7,400 nt of DNA, taken from 62-47 sp049647485. GTDB lineage: Bacteria > Pseudomonadota > Alphaproteobacteria > Rhizobiales > Xanthobacteraceae. A program made the translations under genes and the position numbers. Of this stretch, positions 1 to 6,659 are shown piece after piece (positions within the stretch are counted from its first letter, which is position 1; each line of letters opens with the position of its first letter). Under the pieces are notes generated by a model, which saw only the letters and a program-made list of their open reading frames with translations, made no database searches and had not been told where the DNA came from. The stretch covers positions 1 to 7,400 of the forward strand of contig JBARXT010000078.1 of the NCBI GenBank assembly GCA_049647485.1. The letters are read 5' to 3'.

Positions 1-227
1 GTGGTGCCCGGCTGCGTCATCGTGCGATTGAGAGGTTGCGCCGCCTTGGGCGCGGTTGTGGTGGCGGCAGGCGCCGAGAAGGTTCGCGAGCCGCGCGAGC
101 CCGAACTGAAGCCGCGGCCGGCACGCGCATCGGCCGCCGAAATTGCAATTATCATCAAGGGAAACGCCAACGCGACGGCAAGGGCCAGCGTCTGGACGAT
201 ACCACGAGGGCGTCGAAGAAATGTCAT
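1..227 (-). CDS. Tim44-like domain protein, N-terminal fragment (runs off left edge)
   Basis: Reading down from 227, 75 complete codons are visible before the window ends. The ATG follows a good ribosome site, GAGGAA, seven bases upstream (minus strand of 235-240). Residues 1-36 look like a signal peptide or anchor: a basic start with RRPR at 5-8, a hydrophobic core at about 13-30, and an AxA-type cleavage site (ADARA then GRG) after residue 36. A low-complexity stretch rich in Ser, Gly, Arg, Thr, Ala and Pro follows (SSGSRGSRTFSAPAATTTAP at 41-60). This head is typical of the bacterial Tim44-like proteins of Bradyrhizobiaceae as I remember them. The Tim44 fold itself would lie beyond the edge, so the family call is inference. 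In mitochondria Tim44 acts in protein import; the role of the bacterial relatives is not well defined. The gene follows cckA on the same strand after 145 bases. Another secreted or membrane-anchored protein remains possible. Confidence 0.65.
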   Translation of the reverse strand, partial: MTFLRRPRGIVQTLALAVALAFPLMIIAISAADARAGRGFSSGSRGSRTFSAPAATTTAPKAAQPLNRTMTQPGT

Positions 228-243
228 CGGTTGTTTCCTCACT

Positions 244-257
244 CCCCGGAATCGGGG
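244..257. repeat. short inverted repeat with a GANTC site, upstream of the Tim44-like gene
   Basis: A 5-bp perfect inverted repeat, CCCCG-N4-CGGGG, whose centre contains GAATC (249-253), a match to the CcrM methylation sequence GANTC. It lies 17-30 bases upstream of the Tim44-like start, next to its ribosome site. It has no T-run on either side, so it does not look like an intrinsic terminator for cckA. It could be a leader hairpin, a methylation-sensitive site, or chance. The rest of the 145-base gap between cckA and this gene shows nothing else I can support. Confidence 0.3.
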
Positions 258-372
258 CAGTTCTGCATAAAGTGGGGAACGGCAGGGAAAAGAGAAGTCC
301 CCATGGCGTCGCAACCGTGCGGCGCTCGGTCGCGGCAGGCGGCCGGTTGTCGACAATCTGCCGCGGGCCGGA

Positions 373-2955
373 TCACTGCCCGGCCATGGTTTCCTTGACG
401 GCGGCGACCAGCTGGCTGAGCGAGAATGGCTTCGGCAGAAACGCGAACTGCTGGTTCTCCGGCAGGCTCTTGGCGAACGCATCCTCGGCATAACCGGACA
501 CGAAGATCACCCTGATATCGGGATCGCGGCTGCGCATCGAGGTCAGCAAGGTCGGCCCGTCCATCTCCGGCATCACCACATCGGACACCACGAGATCGAC
601 ACCGCCCTCGTTCTCCTCGAGTGCCTCCAGTGCCTCGATGCCGTTGGCAGCCTCGATCACATTGTAGCCGCGCGAACGCAGGCCCCGCGCATTCAATCCG
701 CGAAGCCCCTCCTCGTCCTCCACCAGCAGAATGGTGCCCTGCCCGGTCATATCCTGCGCGGCCGACCTGGCGTCGGCGGGCGACGACTGCGGCTTCGCGG
801 CGTCGGAAGCCACAGCCGACGTCTCCGGAACCACGTCCTTCTCGGGATAATGACGCGGCAGGAAGATCAGGAACGAGGTTCCCTTGCCGAGTTCGGACGC
901 GACATAGACGAAACCCCCGGTCTGCTTGACGATGCCATAGACCGTCGAGAGGCCGAGGCCGGTGCCCTTGCCGACCTCCTTGGTGGAGAAGAACGGCTCG
1001 AAAATCTTGTCGACGAGATCGGCCGAAATACCGGTGCCGGTGTCGGCGACCTCAATCTTCACGTAGTCCGCCGCCGGCATCCCCTTGTAGGACAGCCGCT
1101 CCACATCCTGCGTCGACACGTTGGCGGTGCGCACAGTGAGCTTGCCGCCGTCGGGCATGGCGTCGCGCGCGTTGACCGCTAGATTGACGATCACCTGCTC
1201 GAATTGCGAGACATCGACCTTCACCGGCCACAGGTCGCGGCCGTGCACGAGATCGAGTTTCACCTTCTCGCCGATCAGGCGACGCAGCAGCATCGTCAGA
1301 TCAGACAGCGAGTCGCCGAGATGCAGCACCTGTGGCCGCAGCGTCTGCCGCCGCGAGAACGCCAGCAACTGCCGCACCAGGGTCGCGGCGCGAGTGGCGT
1401 TCTGTTTGATCTGCATGATGTCCTGGAACGACGGATCGGTCGGCTTGTGCGCGTTCAGCAGGAAATCGTTGGCCATCATGATGGCGGAGAGCACGTTGTT
1501 GAAATCGTGCGCGATGCCGCCGGCAAGCTGCCCCACTGCCTGCATCTTCTGCGACTGCGCGAACTGGTTCTCCAGCGACCGCTTCGCGGTGGTTTCCAGC
1601 AGATAGACGATGGCCGCTTCGGCATCGCCCGGCTCGCTGACGCCGGTAACGAAGAACTCGCCCCAGCGCTCCTGCGCGCTGTCGAGCGCCGCTTCCACCG
1701 GCGCGATATCGCCGTGGCCTTCCGCCGCCATGGCGATCGCGGCGGCCAGCGCCGGACGATCGCGCTCGTTGACGGCGTCGAGGATCGAGGCGCTGCTGGC
1801 CGAACCGGGCTTCAACCCCTGCGCCAGCTTGGCGAAGCGCGCGTTGGCGCGCACGATAGCGCCGGCCTTGTCCACCGTGGCGATGGCCATCGGCGTGTGA
1901 TCGAAGAAGCGCATGAAGCGCACGTCTGCGTTGCGCTGCGGATCGGAGCGCTCGTTGCGCGCCAGACTGATCACCAGCGTGCGCGACGCGCCCGGTGTGC
2001 CGTCGGAGCCGAAGGCAAGCTTATGATAAAGCCGCGCCGGCATGGTACGGCCGTTGCGCATCCGCAGATCGACGTCGAAAACCTCGGTCTTGACCTCACC
2101 GGGAGCCGGCACGATCGAGTTCAGCAATGCGGCGCCGTCGCCCGAGACGATATCGCTCAGCTTCAATCCGCCGGAGCCGATCTCCGCCAGATCGTGATCG
2201 AGCCAGTTCGCCAGCGTGGCGTTGACGTAAACCAGTTCGCCTCTGGGATCGACCGAGAAGAAACCGCACGGCGCATGATCGAGATATTCGATGGCATGCT
2301 GCAGTTCCTGGAACACGTCTTCCTGCCGCTCGCGGTCGCGCGTGATGTCGGCAATCGACCAGACCGACAATTTTGCGTTGCGCTTGCTGTCGTCGAGCGG
2401 ACGCACGCGCATTCGCAACCAGCGACCGGGACCGCCATCGGTGCCGGCGACGCGCACCTCCTCCTGCAACCGCTTGCCTTCGCGCGAGGCCTTGAGCAAG
2501 CGGAACACCGCCTCGGAGACATCGGGATTGCCGATGAACACCCGCTCCACCGGCCGAACGTCGTGTGCCGACGTTGCCCCTGTCAACGCACGATAAGCCA
2601 GATTGGAATAGACCACGTAGCCGCGGGAATCGGTCACCGCGAGGCCGTCGAAAGCGTGATCCGCGATCGGCCGCATGATCGGATTGTCGACGGCGCGATC
2701 GGCGATCTTGATCAATCCCGCCGCGAAGGCGAACAGGCCGAACAGGCCGAACATCGCCAGTATCGCCAGCAGGCCGAGGATATAAGGCTGCGCCTGACTC
2801 TTGCCGAGCACCATGAAGCCCACCGCCGCCGCGACGATCGCACCCGCCACCAACAGCACCAGCACGATGCTGCCGCTGCGCCCAACCGGCTCCCGATCCA
2901 CCCCCTGGGCCGGCGTGGGATTGGGCAACGGCGAATGGTCCGATGTGGAGGTCAT
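373..2955 (-). CDS. cckA: CckA-type hybrid sensor histidine kinase
   Basis: An 860-residue inner-membrane hybrid kinase. In Alphaproteobacteria CckA passes phosphate through ChpT to CtrA (and CpdR), or works as a phosphatase. Visible layout: short cytoplasmic head; two membrane helices at about 29-50 and 57-82; three PAS-like segments at about 95-205, 220-332 and 345-455; H-box GGIAHDFNN with phospho-acceptor His483; HATPase domain with N-box NLAVNARDAM (591-600), G1 DTGTGI (638-643), F-box FEPFFSTK (652-659) and G2 GKGTGLGLS (662-670); an Ala/Ser/Pro-rich linker at about 705-738; and a C-terminal receiver with acidic pocket E746/D747, phospho-acceptor Asp792 in SDVVMPEMDG and conserved Lys842 in PKPF. 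All catalytic residues are present. The ATG at 2955 has no strong Shine-Dalgarno sequence. It is kept because the head leads directly into the first helix. It is longer than Caulobacter CckA (about 690 residues as I recall), consistent with an extra PAS segment. It lies 142 bases after flhB. Confidence 0.93.
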   Translation of the reverse strand: MTSTSDHSPLPNPTPAQGVDREPVGRSGSIVLVLLVAGAIVAAAVGFMVLGKSQAQPYILGLLAILAMFGLFGLFAFAAGLIKIADRAVDNPIMRPIADHAFDGLAVTDSRGYVVYSNLAYRALTGATSAHDVRPVERVFIGNPDVSEAVFRLLKASREGKRLQEEVRVAGTDGGPGRWLRMRVRPLDDSKRNAKLSVWSIADITRDRERQEDVFQELQHAIEYLDHAPCGFFSVDPRGELVYVNATLANWLDHDLAEIGSGGLKLSDIVSGDGAALLNSIVPAPGEVKTEVFDVDLRMRNGRTMPARLYHKLAFGSDGTPGASRTLVISLARNERSDPQRNADVRFMRFFDHTPMAIATVDKAGAIVRANARFAKLAQGLKPGSASSASILDAVNERDRPALAAAIAMAAEGHGDIAPVEAALDSAQERWGEFFVTGVSEPGDAEAAIVYLLETTAKRSLENQFAQSQKMQAVGQLAGGIAHDFNNVLSAIMMANDFLLNAHKPTDPSFQDIMQIKQNATRAATLVRQLLAFSRRQTLRPQVLHLGDSLSDLTMLLRRLIGEKVKLDLVHGRDLWPVKVDVSQFEQVIVNLAVNARDAMPDGGKLTVRTANVSTQDVERLSYKGMPAADYVKIEVADTGTGISADLVDKIFEPFFSTKEVGKGTGLGLSTVYGIVKQTGGFVYVASELGKGTSFLIFLPRHYPEKDVVPETSAVASDAAKPQSSPADARSAAQDMTGQGTILLVEDEEGLRGLNARGLRSRGYNVIEAANGIEALEALEENEGGVDLVVSDVVMPEMDGPTLLTSMRSRDPDIRVIFVSGYAEDAFAKSLPENQQFAFLPKPFSLSQLVAAVKETMAGQ

Positions 2956-3097
2956 GAAACGGCGCGCAACCTGTGCGTTGGGATCGTAAGCGCGAAAGCC
3001 GAACCTGAGTGCCCGAATCGGGCCTCCGCGCGCAAGCGCATCATACAGCTATCCCCGTGATTGCGCGCGGTTCCCGCCTGCCGCCGTTCCTGCCCGA
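2956..3097 (-). promoter_or_regulatory. flhB-cckA gap with a possible cckA promoter
   Basis: These 142 bases separate flhB from cckA on the same strand. On the minus strand there is a good match to a sigma-70 type -10 element, TATGAT (3045 down to 3040), but no convincing -35 element at 16-18 bases. No TTAA motif occurs here, so no CtrA site is visible directly upstream of cckA. No hairpin followed by a T-run is seen, so read-through from the flagellar operon into cckA is possible. The gap length suggests that cckA may also have its own promoter. This is inference from one weak element. Confidence 0.3.
3011..3023. repeat. 13-bp palindrome with a GANTC core, upstream of cckA
   Basis: GCCCGA-A-TCGGGC is a perfect 6-bp inverted repeat around one base. 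Its centre is GAATC (3015-3019), a CcrM-type methylation site. It lies 56-68 bases upstream of the cckA start and 17 bases downstream of the TATGAT element, so it would fall in the leader or near the transcription start. It resembles the GAATC-centred palindrome at 244-257 upstream of the next gene. It may be an operator, a methylation-dependent site, a weak 5-bp hairpin, or chance. Confidence 0.35.
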
Positions 3098-4177
3098 TCA
3101 CGTCCGCCGCCCTGACAGACCGCGTTTCAGGCCCATGACGTAGCCGATGATCTCCGCCACCGCGTGGTAGTGCTCCACCGGAATCTCGTCGTCGATTTCG
3201 ACGGTGGCGTAGAGCGCACGCGCCAGCGGCACGTTCTCGACGATGGGAATGTCGTGTTCCTTCGCCACTTCCCTGATCCTGAACGCCACCGCATCGACGC
3301 CCTTGGCCACACAGATCGGCGCCGCCATGCCGCGATCGTATTGCAGCGCGATCGAATAGTGGGTCGGGTTGGTGATGATCACCGATGCCTTGGGAACGGC
3401 GGCCATCATCCGCTTTTTCATCCGGGCGTGGCGCAACTGGCGAATGCGTCCCTTGACGTGCGGATCACCTTCCGACTGCTTGAACTCCTCCTTCATCTCC
3501 TGCAGCGACATCTTCTGCTTTTCGAACCACTGCCGGTACTGGAAGAAGTAATCGCCGATGGCGACCAGCGCCAGCATCGCCACCGTCGCGGTGAGAAGAT
3601 GCTGCGTCAGCGCTGTCGTCGTGCCGATGATGGTCGCGGGGTCGGAACGCACCATGCCGTCGAGACGAAAACGATCCGGCCACAACACCATGGTCATCAC
3701 CGCGCCGAGCGCGATCACCTTGAACAGTCCTTTGGCGAAATTCGCCGCCGCCTGCTTGCCGAAGATGCGTTTGGCGCCCGCCAGCGGCGACAGCTTGCTG
3801 AGTTTGGGTTTAAGTGATTCCCCCGACCACACCAGCCGGTGCTGCACCATGTTGCCGGCGATCGCCGCCAGCGCCAGCAGCAGCAGCGGCACGCCGAGCG
3901 CGACGATCAGCACGTATTCGAGATCGCGCACGAGCGCGAGCAGGCTGGGCCCGTCGGTGCGGATCATCCAGGAATTGGCGATCAGATTTCGCAACGGATT
4001 CTGCAATCCGCTGCCGATGGACCCCGAAAACGCCGTCAGCACCAGCGCCGCCCCCGCGATCATGAACCAGGTGTTGACCTCCTGACTCTTGGCAACGTCG
4101 CCGCGTTCAAGCGCATCGTCCAACCGTTTTTGGGTCGGGTCTTCTGTTTTCTCTGCGCCGTCATTCTCGTCGGACAC
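3098..4177 (-). CDS. flhB: flagellar export switch protein FlhB
   Basis: A 359-residue inner-membrane component of the flagellar type III export apparatus. It controls the switch from rod/hook to filament substrates. The head has the family signature EKTEDPTQKRLDDALERG (9-26), then about four membrane helices (roughly 37-57, 87-110, 147-166, 189-212), then the cytoplasmic domain. The self-cleavage motif NPTHY is intact at 270-274, with cleavage expected between Asn270 and Pro271. Length is normal. The start codon is GTG (minus strand of 4175-4177). It is chosen because the N-terminus fits the family and a GGAG lies ten bases upstream, inside the end of fliR. Only six bases separate it from the fliR stop, so the two are probably translationally coupled. 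FlhB rather than a virulence or symbiosis export homologue (YscU/RhcU) is favoured by the flagellar neighbours. Confidence 0.96.
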   Translation of the reverse strand: MSDENDGAEKTEDPTQKRLDDALERGDVAKSQEVNTWFMIAGAALVLTAFSGSIGSGLQNPLRNLIANSWMIRTDGPSLLALVRDLEYVLIVALGVPLLLLALAAIAGNMVQHRLVWSGESLKPKLSKLSPLAGAKRIFGKQAAANFAKGLFKVIALGAVMTMVLWPDRFRLDGMVRSDPATIIGTTTALTQHLLTATVAMLALVAIGDYFFQYRQWFEKQKMSLQEMKEEFKQSEGDPHVKGRIRQLRHARMKKRMMAAVPKASVIITNPTHYSIALQYDRGMAAPICVAKGVDAVAFRIREVAKEHDIPIVENVPLARALYATVEIDDEIPVEHYHAVAEIIGYVMGLKRGLSGRRT

Positions 4178-4183
4178 GTCAGA

Positions 4184-4954
4184 TCATCTCCGGGGGGTCA
4201 GGTCGTGCATGATGCCGGTGAAGTAATCGAGGAACACGCCCATCATCGCGGCAATCACGATGAGCAGGATCAGAAGCCCGAACATGATGGAGAGCGGCAC
4301 ACCGACGAAATAGACCTGCATCTGCGGCATCAGCCGCGCCAGGATGCCAAGCCCGATATTGAACACCAGTCCGAATATCAGGAACGGCGCGGCAAGCTGC
4401 ACGCCGACCTTGAAGGCGCCCGCGAAAGCGCGCACCGCAAGCGCTGCGACGTCGCCGCTCGGCATCAGCGCGCCCGGTGCGAAGATGTTGTAGCTCTCGC
4501 TGAGCGCGGCGATCACCAGGTAATGACTGTCGGTCGCGAACAGGAACGTCACACCGAGCAGCGCCAGAAAATTGCCGATCAACACGCCCTGCTGGCCCTG
4601 GGTCGGATCCACGGCGGTGACGAATCCAAGCCCCAGTTGTTGCGCGATGATAAAGCCTGCCACCTGCAGCGCCGACACCGTCACCCGTGCGGTCGCGCCG
4701 AGCACGATGCCGATGAAGATTTCCTGCACCAACAGCACAGCCATTGGCGCCATCGACTGCATGTCGACGTGAAACGCCGCGCGATGCAGCGGCAGGACGA
4801 TGACGGTCAGCAACAGCGCTATCCCGAGTTTGATCCGCACCGGGATGTTCACTTCGCCCAACGTCGGCAGCAGCATCACCATGGCGCCGATGCGGGCGAA
4901 CACCAGCATGAAGGCGGCGGCATAAGCGGGCAGAAACGAGAGATCGACGCGCAT
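4184..4954 (-). CDS. fliR: flagellar export gate protein FliR
   Basis: A 256-residue integral membrane protein that forms the export gate with FliP and FliQ. The sequence is almost wholly hydrophobic, with about six helical segments (roughly 8-30, 39-56, 66-90, 123-141, 177-201, 216-244). Family features include the FARIGAMVMLLP head (19-30), VDPTQGQQG (115-123), and the conserved late motif LARLMPQMQVYFVGVPLSI (205-223). Length is normal for FliR. The ATG at 4954 is the only reasonable start: the GGAGGG that also encodes the end of fliQ is rather far upstream (17 bases), and the ATG eleven bases earlier is in another frame. The gap to fliQ is 14 bases and to flhB 6 bases, so the three genes form one tight unit. 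Confidence 0.95.
   Translation of the reverse strand: MRVDLSFLPAYAAAFMLVFARIGAMVMLLPTLGEVNIPVRIKLGIALLLTVIVLPLHRAAFHVDMQSMAPMAVLLVQEIFIGIVLGATARVTVSALQVAGFIIAQQLGLGFVTAVDPTQGQQGVLIGNFLALLGVTFLFATDSHYLVIAALSESYNIFAPGALMPSGDVAALAVRAFAGAFKVGVQLAAPFLIFGLVFNIGLGILARLMPQMQVYFVGVPLSIMFGLLILLIVIAAMMGVFLDYFTGIMHDLTPRR
4188..4191 (-). promoter_or_regulatory. ribosome binding site of flhB (GGAG) inside the fliR 3' end
   Basis: On the minus strand GGAG ends ten bases before the GTG start of flhB and overlaps the last codons of fliR. It supports the non-ATG start and suggests that ribosomes finishing fliR help to begin flhB. Confidence 0.6.
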
Positions 4955-4968
4955 GCGCGCAACATGAC

Positions 4969-5232
4969 CTACCCTCCGATGATTCGCGACGAAATCCGCA
5001 TCATCTCGGCGTGCAAAGCATCCGCCATGAACGGCAGCGCCAGCACCAGGGTCACCAGCATGGCGATAATCTTCGGCACGAACACCAGCGTCTGTTCCTG
5101 GATTTGCGTCAGCGCCTGCACCAGCGAAATCGCGACGCCGACCAGCAGGCCGACCACCAGCAGTGGCGCCGAGACGATGACGATGGTCCAGATCGCATCG
5201 CGCGCGACATCGAGGGTTTCAGCTCCGGTCAT
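4969..5232 (-). CDS. fliQ: flagellar export gate protein FliQ
   Basis: An 87-residue, two-helix inner-membrane protein of the export gate. It starts MTGAETLDVARDAIWTIVIV, with helices at about 14-38 and 50-75, and contains the family stretch VQALTQIQEQTLVFVPKI (38-55). Length matches the family (about 85-90). The reading frame stays open further upstream, to an ATG at 5373, but that extension translates the palindromic repeat at 5264-5366 and resembles no FliQ. The ATG at 5232 is therefore chosen, with a modest GGGA seven bases upstream. The 140-base gap to fliE is large for this operon (its other gaps are 6-30 bases) and is explained by the repeat. Confidence 0.95.
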   Translation of the reverse strand: MTGAETLDVARDAIWTIVIVSAPLLVVGLLVGVAISLVQALTQIQEQTLVFVPKIIAMLVTLVLALPFMADALHAEMMRISSRIIGG

Positions 5233-5263
5233 GTGCGTTCCCGTGTTGTTGCATCGACTAAAC

Positions 5264-5366
5264 CCGCCATCCTGAGGAGCGGCGGAAGCCGCGTCTCGAA
5301 GGGTGACGGGTTGGATGTCATCCTTCGAGGCTCGCCGCTTTAGCGGCTCGCACCTCAGGATGACGG
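5264..5366. repeat. cruciform palindromic intergenic repeat between fliE and fliQ
   Basis: The outer arms CCGCCATCCTGAGG (5264-5277) and CCTCAGGATGACGG (5353-5366) are inverted copies with one mismatch. The inner arms CTCGAAGGGTGAC (5295-5307) and GTCATCCTTCGAG (5317-5329) also pair, with one mismatch. Between outer and inner arms on each side is a small perfect hairpin: GCGGC-GGAA-GCCGC (5279-5292) and GCCGC-TTTA-GCGGC (5334-5347). The whole folds as a long stem with two side hairpins. From memory this CATCCTGAGG...CTCGAAGG type is a multi-copy intergenic repeat in Bradyrhizobium, Rhodopseudomonas and relatives; copy number cannot be seen here. It encodes nothing. In the transcript it would sit between fliE and fliQ and could affect RNA processing or stability. 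Confidence 0.88.
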
Positions 5367-5372
5367 AATTCA

Positions 5373-5687
5373 TCAGATCGGCATCCGCATGATGTCTTCG
5401 TAGGACTGGATCACCCGGTCGCGCACCGACACCAGCGTCGAGACGGCGACGTCGGTTTCGGCCACCGCCGTTACCACGTCCATGACGTTGGCCTTGCCGT
5501 TGGCCATCGCCACCGTCTGCGCGTCGGATTTGCGCCCGGCATCCATCACGCTGCCGATGGCGTCCTTCAGCAACGCGCCGAACGAAGGGCCGTTTGCGTC
5601 CGAACCCTTGGCGGTGCCGGACGCGCCCTCGGACATCATTTTGGCGAGACTGGCATAGGCGTTAGCGGCAGTGGTCGGCGATGCCAT
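5373..5687 (-). CDS. fliE: flagellar hook-basal body protein FliE
   Basis: A 104-residue small secreted protein that links the MS ring to the proximal rod and is needed for export of other rod parts. Only the C-terminal part is strongly conserved: VAETDVAVSTLVSVRDRVIQ (74-93), ending in SYEDIMRMPI (95-104), the hallmark FliE tail. The N-terminal half is Ala/Ser/Gly-rich and variable, as is usual. Length is normal. The ATG at 5687 has AAGGAG eight bases upstream (minus strand of 5696-5701). It lies 20 bases after flgC. The stop falls six bases from the end of the palindromic repeat. Confidence 0.95.
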   Translation of the reverse strand: MASPTTAANAYASLAKMMSEGASGTAKGSDANGPSFGALLKDAIGSVMDAGRKSDAQTVAMANGKANVMDVVTAVAETDVAVSTLVSVRDRVIQSYEDIMRMPI

Positions 5688-5707
5688 GGCGATGGCTCCT
5701 TGAGAGA

Positions 5708-6133
5708 TCAGGCTTTAAGGATGTCGAGGGTGCGTTGGATCATCCGCCGCGTGGCGCTGATGATGTTCAGATTGGCTTCGTAGGACCGCTGCGCATCACG
5801 CATGTCGGTCATTTCGATTACCGGATTGACGTTGGGATACTTCACGTTGCCGCTGGCATCGGCCGCCGGATTGCCGGGCTCGTGCTTGACGCGGAAACTT
5901 GAATTGTCCGGGCGAATGCGGCCGAGCGACACCACGCGCGCATCGAGCGAGCGATCGAGCGTCGATGAAAACGTCGGCACCTTGCGACGATAGGGATCGC
6001 CGCCCGCCGTCTGCGCGGTGGAGTCGGCGTTGGCGATGTTTTCCGAGATTACCCGCATGCGGCCGGCCTGTGCGCGCAACCCGGAGGTCGCGATGCTCAT
6101 CGACCGGATGAAATCCATTCCCTCGTCTGCCAT
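5708..6133 (-). CDS. flgC: flagellar proximal rod protein FlgC
   Basis: A 141-residue axial protein of the rod, exported by the flagellar type III system. It has the N-terminal rod/hook motif SIATSGLRAQAGRMRVISEN (13-32) followed by IANADST (33-39), the FlgC loop with HEPGNPAADASGNVKYPNVN (84-103), and the C-terminal coiled segment RSYEANLNIISATRRMIQ (116-133). Length is typical. The start at 6133 is preferred over Met6 because the MADEG head is usual in relatives and AAGGA lies nine bases upstream. An ATG five bases earlier is out of frame. It lies 30 bases after flgB and 20 before fliE. Confidence 0.96.
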   Translation of the reverse strand: MADEGMDFIRSMSIATSGLRAQAGRMRVISENIANADSTAQTAGGDPYRRKVPTFSSTLDRSLDARVVSLGRIRPDNSSFRVKHEPGNPAADASGNVKYPNVNPVIEMTDMRDAQRSYEANLNIISATRRMIQRTLDILKA

Positions 6134-6163
6134 GACATGATGTCCTTAAGGCTGCGGCCGCGA

Positions 6164-6574
6164 TCAACGCTTGCCGATCGCGGTCTTCAACAGGTTGAGG
6201 CTGCGGCTGTAGAGCGTGGTGACCGCGGCATAATCCATCTGGTTGGCCGAGACCTTCAGCATCTGGTCTTCCAGATTGACGGCGTTACCGGCGGGGCGGG
6301 TCTCGTAGCCGCCCTTGCGATCCTGCGGGAAGCTTGGTCCTCCACCAACGGCGGCCATGTGCGCGGTGCTGGTGAGCGCCATCGGCAGGGTGCCCATGGG
6401 CGCGCCCGGCGGACGCAGGCCGTTGGCATCGAATTTTGGCTCCACCAGATCACGCGGCTGGAAATTCGGTGTGTCTGAATTGGCGATATTCTCGGCCAGC
6501 ACGCGCTGCCGCTCCTGGTGCCACTGCATCTTGGCCCGCAATGCTGAGAGCATCGGAAGATCGTTGATGGCCAT
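6164..6574 (-). CDS. flgB: flagellar proximal rod protein FlgB
   Basis: A 136-residue axial rod protein and the first gene of the minus-strand flagellar operon. The N-terminus holds the family motif RQRVLAENIANSDTPNFQPR (22-41), with DL next. The middle is a Pro/Gly-rich variable region. The C-terminus, NLEDQMLKVSANQMDYAAVT (100-119) followed by TLYSRSLNLLKTAIGKR, is typical. The ATG at 6574 follows GAGGA eight bases upstream (minus strand of 6583-6587). The frame stays open to an ATG at 6835, but that extension crosses the CtrA site and has no rod-protein character, so it is rejected. The CtrA full site lies 54-68 bases upstream of this start. Confidence 0.96.
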   Translation of the reverse strand: MAINDLPMLSALRAKMQWHQERQRVLAENIANSDTPNFQPRDLVEPKFDANGLRPPGAPMGTLPMALTSTAHMAAVGGGPSFPQDRKGGYETRPAGNAVNLEDQMLKVSANQMDYAAVTTLYSRSLNLLKTAIGKR

Positions 6575-6627
6575 CGTTCTGGTCCTCGCCCTGCGATCGC
6601 AGGTAGGCAGAATTTGCCGCGCCATGG

Positions 6628-6642
6628 TTAACGACGGGTTAA
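6628..6642 (-). promoter_or_regulatory. CtrA binding site (TTAA-N7-TTAA) of the flgB operon
   Basis: TTAA at 6628-6631 and TTAA at 6639-6642 are separated by exactly seven bases. On the minus strand it reads TTAACCCGTCGTTAAC, matching the CtrA consensus TTAA-N7-TTAAC known from Caulobacter and relatives. It lies 54-68 bases upstream of flgB, a distance that fits overlap with a -35 region and a short leader. CtrA controls early flagellar genes in many Alphaproteobacteria. The site itself is seen directly; its use is inferred. Confidence 0.75.
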
Positions 6643-6659
6643 CGTCACGCCCGAAATCA

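Noticed and set aside
228..372. Intrinsic terminator after cckA
   Set aside because: Only a 5-bp hairpin without a T-run is present, and it lies next to the following gene's ribosome site rather than behind cckA.
1..398. Three overlapping plus-strand open frames at the left edge
   Set aside because: They overlap the minus-strand Tim44-like start, which has a signal peptide and ribosome site. None of their translations resembles a known protein.
1204..3060. 618-codon open frame on the plus strand
   Set aside because: It runs antisense through cckA, whose domains and catalytic motifs are all intact. The translation is rich in Arg, His and Gln with no recognisable family, the usual shadow of a high-GC gene.
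3839..5275. 478-codon open frame on the plus strand
   Set aside because: It is antisense to flhB, fliR and fliQ and runs into the palindromic repeat. Its composition is His/Gln/Arg-heavy and it has no domain.
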